From an uncultured Gemmatimonadota bacterium (GTDB lineage: Bacteria; Gemmatimonadota; Gemmatimonadetes; Gemmatimonadales; Gemmatimonadaceae): DNA of 7,698 bases. Shown piece by piece: positions 5,151 to 7,698 of this stretch. The notes beneath the pieces were generated by a model. The model searched no databases. It was not told the origin of the DNA and saw only the letters and a program-made list of their open reading frames with translations. The stretch's first letter is position 1, and every line of letters begins with the position of its first letter. The position numbers were made by a program, and so were the translations under genes. The stretch lies in contig CAMLEQ010000170.1 of the NCBI GenBank assembly GCA_946479015.1, positions 1 through 7,698 of the forward strand, in the 5' to 3' direction.

Positions 5151-5872
5151 ATGCCATCGAAGGAGCAGTTCGTCGGTCGCGTCGCGCCGGCTGGGCGGAG
5201 ACGCCGGTGCACGACCCGACGTGCAATGCGCCGCAGGTGCTCCAGTTCCGCGCCGCGGTCTGGGATGCGAGCCGTGGCACGATGCGCCAGCTCCGCCCCC
5301 TTCCCGGTGACTCGACCTCGGCGGCGACCGCCATCAACGATAGCGGCGAGGCGGTCGGGATCTCCGGCGCCTGCGATGTGGCCGTCGGCGAGTTCAGCGC
5401 GAATCACGCCGTGCGCTGGGACGCGAACGGCGATCCGACGCCGCTGCCCACCCTCGGTGGCGAGGCCTGGCACACGCCCATGGACATCAACGAGCGCGGG
5501 GACGTCGTCGGCTTCTCCAACCCGCCCGGCATCACCGGCGGCGACTTCCTCCCGCACGCGTTCTTCTGGACGCCGCGGGAGCCGTCGCGCATCACCGACG
5601 TCGGGGTGCTCTCGGGCGACGAGTACAGCGAGGCCCTCGGCGTCAACGATCGCGATCAGGTGGTCGGCGTCTCGTGCGGCGCGAGGTGCCGCGGCGTCCT
5701 GTACGAGGACGGCGTGCTGCACGACCTGAACGCGCTGGTCTCGCCGAGCGACAGCGTCGTCATCCTGTCCGCGCGTCACATCGACGACGCAGGGGTGATC
5801 ACCGGACACGCGCGGGACCTGCGTACGGGCGCGGTCGTGCCATTCGTGGCCACGCCACAGGACGCGCGCTGA
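5151..5872 (+). pseudogene. 5'-truncated, frame-disrupted HAF-repeat extracellular protein
   Basis: From 5189 to the TGA at 5870-5872 one frame encodes a clear C-terminal part of a HAF-repeat protein, a predicted secreted repeat family of unknown function. It begins GWAETPVHDPTCNAPQVLQF. Four spaced repeats follow, each with an N/D-x-G-x-V-x-G core: ATAINDSGEAVGIS, MDINERGDVVGFS, LGVNDRDQVVGVS and RHIDDAGVITGHA, plus HAFFW and DLNAL elements. The N-terminal signal peptide and earlier repeats expected for the family are absent. The only good start, ATG 5151 with GGAGGA upstream, reads MPSKEQFVGRVAPAG in another frame, and joining it to the HAF frame needs a shift near 5180-5190. GRVA in that frame followed by GWAE would resemble the repeat, so the shift may be a recent indel. 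The HAF frame is open upstream to 4949, but that part is antisense to ada and does not look real. Confidence 0.7.
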
Positions 5873-5891
5873 GCGGAGCGGTTCCCAGCTG

Positions 5892-5939
5892 GCGAGCGCG
5901 GGGTCAGCGCACCGGTCCGTGCGCTGGCGCCGCGCTCGC
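5892..5939 (+). terminator. Strong two-part hairpin after the HAF remnant, likely terminator
   Basis: GCGAGCGCGG (5892-5901) pairs with CCGCGCTCGC (5930-5939). Inside it, CAGCGCAC (5905-5912) pairs with GTGCGCTG (5919-5926) around a 6-base loop. The two stems are separated by a 3-by-3 internal loop, so nearly 20 base pairs stack. It begins 20 bases after the HAF stop. No T-run follows, which is common in very GC-rich genomes, and the structure could act on either strand. Confidence 0.5.
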
Positions 5940-5981
5940 GCGGTGGGGGCGGAAGATGATGTCGAACACCGGCGCCCGCCT

Positions 5982-6009
5982 CGCTCCGCCGTCGGCGGAG
6001 CGCTCCGCC
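5982..6009. terminator. Three-arm hairpin set (GCTCCGCC repeats), possible terminator or alternative structure
   Basis: CGCTCCGCC (5982-5990) pairs perfectly with GGCGGAGCG (5994-6002) around GTC. The middle arm can instead pair with a third arm, because GGCGGAGCGCTCCGCC (5994-6009) is a 16-base perfect palindrome. The two foldings exclude each other. TTCTCC follows on the plus strand. It may be a second terminator for HAF, or a leader structure for the dehydrogenase if transcription starts upstream. Confidence 0.4.
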
Positions 6010-6136
6010 TTCTCCCGCACGGTCGCGCCCGCGCGCCACCACGCGCCACCTCACCGCTCCAGAAGCACACGGCACCAACCTTGTGGTATTCGCGCGCTCC
6101 CCGACTGGGCGCGTGAAGAATCGAGGACGCGGAGCA

Positions 6137-6148
6137 GCTCGATCGAGC
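6137..6148. promoter_or_regulatory. 12-base palindrome GCTCGATCGAGC upstream of dihydrolipoamide dehydrogenase
   Basis: GCTCGATCGAGC is self-complementary and ends 27 bases before the ATG at 6176. It could be an operator or a short leader hairpin. Palindromes of this length occur by chance in GC-rich DNA, so support is limited. The ribosome site GGAG (6165-6168) lies between it and the start. Confidence 0.25.
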
Positions 6149-6175
6149 GTTACACGTCCGATTCGGAGTTCGAGC

Positions 6176-7567
6176 ATGGCCGAGATCGAGCAGTTCGACC
6201 TGATCGTGCTGGGCGGCGGCCCCGGCGGCTACGTAGCGGCCATCCGTGCGGCGCAGCTCGGGATGAAGGTCGCGTGCGTGGAGAAGGAGAACGCACTGGG
6301 CGGGGCCTGCCTGCGGGTGGGCTGCATCCCATCGAAGGCGTTGCTCGACTCCTCGGAGCTGTACGTCCAGATTCGCCACGAGGCCGGCAAGCACGGCCTC
6401 GACGTGGGCGACGTGAAGGTGGACGTCGCGCGCATGTTGAAGCGGAAGGACGATGTGGTGGCGGGTCTGACGAAGGGGCTCGCGAGCCTCTTCAAGAAGA
6501 ACCGGGTCACGTGGGCGCGCGGCTTCGGCCGGCTGTCGAGCACTGGCCGCGTAGAGGTGGACGGGAGCGAGGAGAGGCGGACGCTGGAGGCGAAGAACAT
6601 CATCCTCGCCACCGGCTCCCTCCCTGCCGAGCTCCCATTCCTAAGGTTCGACAACGAGAGGATCATCGACTCCACTGGCGCCCTCTCCATTCCGCGGGTG
6701 CCCGAGCATCTGGTGGTAGTGGGAGGCGGGGTGGTCGCATTGGAGCTGGGGAGCGTCTGGCTGCGTCTCGGCGCGAAGGTCACCATCCTGGAGGCGATGC
6801 CCACCATCCTCCCCGGGATGGACGGCGAGACGGTGAGACAGGCCGACCGCATCTTCCGGAGACAGGGTTTCGACATCCGCGCGGGCACGCGCGTGACGGG
6901 CGCGGAGCTGAAGGGCGACAAGGTGATCGTCGCCATGGAGGGCGCCGAGCCGGTCGAGGCAGACTACGTCCTCGTCGCCGTCGGGCGGCGGGCCTGCACG
7001 CGGGGGATGGGCTTCGAGGAGAACGGGATCCCGACGGAGCGTGGCGTCATCACGGTGGACGGGCGCTACCACACGGGCGTGGCGAACATCTACGCAATCG
7101 GCGACGCCATTGGCGGGCGCATGCTCGCCCACAAAGCCGAGGAGGAGGGGATCGCCGCGGTGGAATTCATCGCCGGAAAGCACGGCCACGTGAACTACGA
7201 TGCGATCGCGAACATTGTCTACACCTGGCCGGAGATCGCGTCGGTGGGCGCCTCCGAGGAGGAGCTGAGGGAGAGGGGTGTTGCCTACAAGGTCGGGAAA
7301 TTCCCGTGGCTCGCCAACGGGCGAGCGAGAGCAATGGGAGAATCGGACGGTTTCGTGAAGGTGCTCGCCGACGCGCGGACCGACCGCCTGCTCGGGCTGC
7401 ACATCCTCGGTCCGCGCGCCTCGGACCTGATCGCCGAGGCCGCGTTGGCGATAGAGCTCGAGAGCTCGGCCGAGGACATCGCACGTACCGTACACGCGCA
7501 CCCGTCGCTCCCCGAGGCGGTGAAGGAGGCGGCGCTCGCCGTGGACGGGCGCGCCATTCACATCTAG
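6176..7567 (+). CDS. lpdA: Dihydrolipoamide dehydrogenase (E3 component of 2-oxoacid dehydrogenase complexes)
   Basis: This 463-residue flavoprotein reoxidises dihydrolipoyl groups of pyruvate or 2-oxoglutarate dehydrogenase or the glycine cleavage system, and reduces NAD+. The FAD site is VLGGGPGGYVAAIRAAQLG (11-29). The redox disulfide is Cys45/Cys50 in GGACLRVGCIPSKALL. The pyridine-nucleotide fold is VVVGGGVVALELGSVW (180-195), with Glu206 (KVTILEA) favouring NAD. The second FAD contact is IYAIGDAIGGRMLAHKAEEEG (305-325). The C-terminal dimer domain ends with the catalytic pair His442/Glu447 (HAHPSLPEAVKEAAL). Length is normal. ATG 6176 is chosen for GGAG 7 bases upstream and because the FAD strand starts right after it; the frame is open 31 residues upstream but is not family-like. 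Oddities are Ala44, Ala188 in the third dinucleotide position, and RRACTRGMG where RRPNTEGLG is usual. Other E1/E2 genes are not in the window. Confidence 0.95.
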   Translation: MAEIEQFDLIVLGGGPGGYVAAIRAAQLGMKVACVEKENALGGACLRVGCIPSKALLDSSELYVQIRHEAGKHGLDVGDVKVDVARMLKRKDDVVAGLTKGLASLFKKNRVTWARGFGRLSSTGRVEVDGSEERRTLEAKNIILATGSLPAELPFLRFDNERIIDSTGALSIPRVPEHLVVVGGGVVALELGSVWLRLGAKVTILEAMPTILPGMDGETVRQADRIFRRQGFDIRAGTRVTGAELKGDKVIVAMEGAEPVEADYVLVAVGRRACTRGMGFEENGIPTERGVITVDGRYHTGVANIYAIGDAIGGRMLAHKAEEEGIAAVEFIAGKHGHVNYDAIANIVYTWPEIASVGASEEELRERGVAYKVGKFPWLANGRARAMGESDGFVKVLADARTDRLLGLHILGPRASDLIAEAALAIELESSAEDIARTVHAHPSLPEAVKEAALAVDGRAIHI

Positions 7568-7581
7568 CTCGCGAAACCTCC

Positions 7582-7698
7582 TCAGCTTCCAGACGGACGA
7601 ACGCGGATGACCGTCTTCCCCTTGCGTCGCTTGTTCGGGCTGAAGGCGGCGACGGCGTCGTCGAGAGCCGAGACGTTGCCGATGTTCGTCCGCAGTCG
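7582..7698 (-). CDS. C-terminal end of a zinc-type alcohol dehydrogenase/NADPH:quinone reductase-like oxidoreductase (partial)
   Basis: Reading the minus strand from the right edge, 38 residues and a TGA (7582-7584) are visible. They contain NIGNVSALDDAVAAFSP, then NKRRKGKTVIRVRPSGS. The pattern (S-A-L-D-D-A-V-A-A, then R-R-K-G-K-T-V-I-R-V) is typical of the end of medium-chain NADP-dependent oxidoreductases of the quinone reductase/zinc-binding dehydrogenase family, where the last strand closes the catalytic domain. Cofactor and active-site residues lie outside the window, so substrate and zinc content are unknown. The gene converges on the dihydrolipoamide dehydrogenase with only 14 bases between the stops and no visible terminator hairpin. 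Confidence 0.75.
   Translation of the reverse strand, partial: RLRTNIGNVSALDDAVAAFSPNKRRKGKTVIRVRPSGS

Larger units (their letters stand above)
5873..6175. other. 303-base gap between the HAF remnant and dihydrolipoamide dehydrogenase
   Basis: I see no gene here. It contains two strong hairpins (5892-5939 and 5982-6009), a weaker imperfect hairpin around 6090-6113 (CGCGC and GGGCGCG arms), and a 12-base palindrome at 6137-6148. A promoter for the dehydrogenase must lie here or close by, but I found no convincing -35/-10 pair. The open frame on the minus strand through this stretch has no family resemblance and weak coding character. Confidence 0.6.

Noticed and set aside
4116..5729. 537-residue plus-strand frame across ada and HAF
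   Set aside because: It is antisense to Ada and in the wrong frame for HAF. Only the short stretch after ATG 5151 might be translated.
5776..6177. Minus-strand 133-residue frame in the gap before dihydrolipoamide dehydrogenase
   Set aside because: It has no recognisable domain, runs through both hairpins and is antisense to the HAF end.
7453..7468. GAGCTC-GA-GAGCTC repeat inside dihydrolipoamide dehydrogenase
   Set aside because: It encodes a normal Glu-Leu-Glu-Ser stretch of the protein and is explained by codon choice.
6641..7561. Minus-strand 306-residue frame opposite dihydrolipoamide dehydrogenase
   Set aside because: It is a shadow of a well-supported gene, with no family resemblance.
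1..7698. CRISPR arrays, tRNA or rRNA genes, insertion sequences, integrases or attachment sites
   Set aside because: No regularly spaced repeats, cloverleaf sequence, transposase or integrase motifs, or flanking direct repeats were found on either strand by reading.

Overview
The window is very GC-rich, with strongly G/C-biased third codon positions. It looks like a soil or sediment bacterium of the Gemmatimonadota or a similar high-GC phylum. This placement is an inference from composition, from signal peptides ending in Ala-Gln, and from the gene families present. No rRNA or other taxonomic marker is in view.

The left part (1 to about 3670, minus strand) is one tight operon for a tripartite heavy-metal efflux pump of the CusCBA (Cu+/Ag+) type. 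In transcription order it holds a candidate sigma70-like promoter (3643-3670), a small secreted Cys/Met-containing protein of unknown function (3135-3563), an outer-membrane factor (1617-3020), a periplasmic adaptor (247-1620) and the start of the RND pump (242 to beyond position 1). The outer-membrane factor and adaptor share an ATGA overlap, and adaptor and pump are 4 bases apart. No metal-sensing regulator gene is visible.

The middle (3754-5872) holds two damaged genes in divergent orientation. On the minus strand is an Ada-type methyl-phosphotriester sensor/AraC regulator joined to an AlkA glycosylase. It has lost a frame and roughly 90-110 residues of the glycosylase domain, leaving an ORF at 4083-4982 and an orphan C-terminal piece at 3754-4110. 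On the plus strand is a 5'-truncated, frame-disrupted HAF-repeat protein (5151-5872). The 168 bases between them carry a palindrome at the Ada start, a repeated GGATTCGG half-site and a hairpin.

The right part has a 303-base gap (5873-6175) with two strong GC-rich hairpins and a 12-base palindrome. It is followed by an apparently intact dihydrolipoamide dehydrogenase (6176-7567, plus strand). This gene uses AGA/AGG arginine codons more than I saw in its neighbours and has some unusual residues near its cofactor sites. The C-terminal end of a zinc-type alcohol dehydrogenase/quinone reductase-like gene converges on it at the right edge, 14 bases away.

The efflux operon is the only clear functional unit. 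The rest looks like separate single genes. No tRNA, rRNA, CRISPR array or mobile element was recognised.
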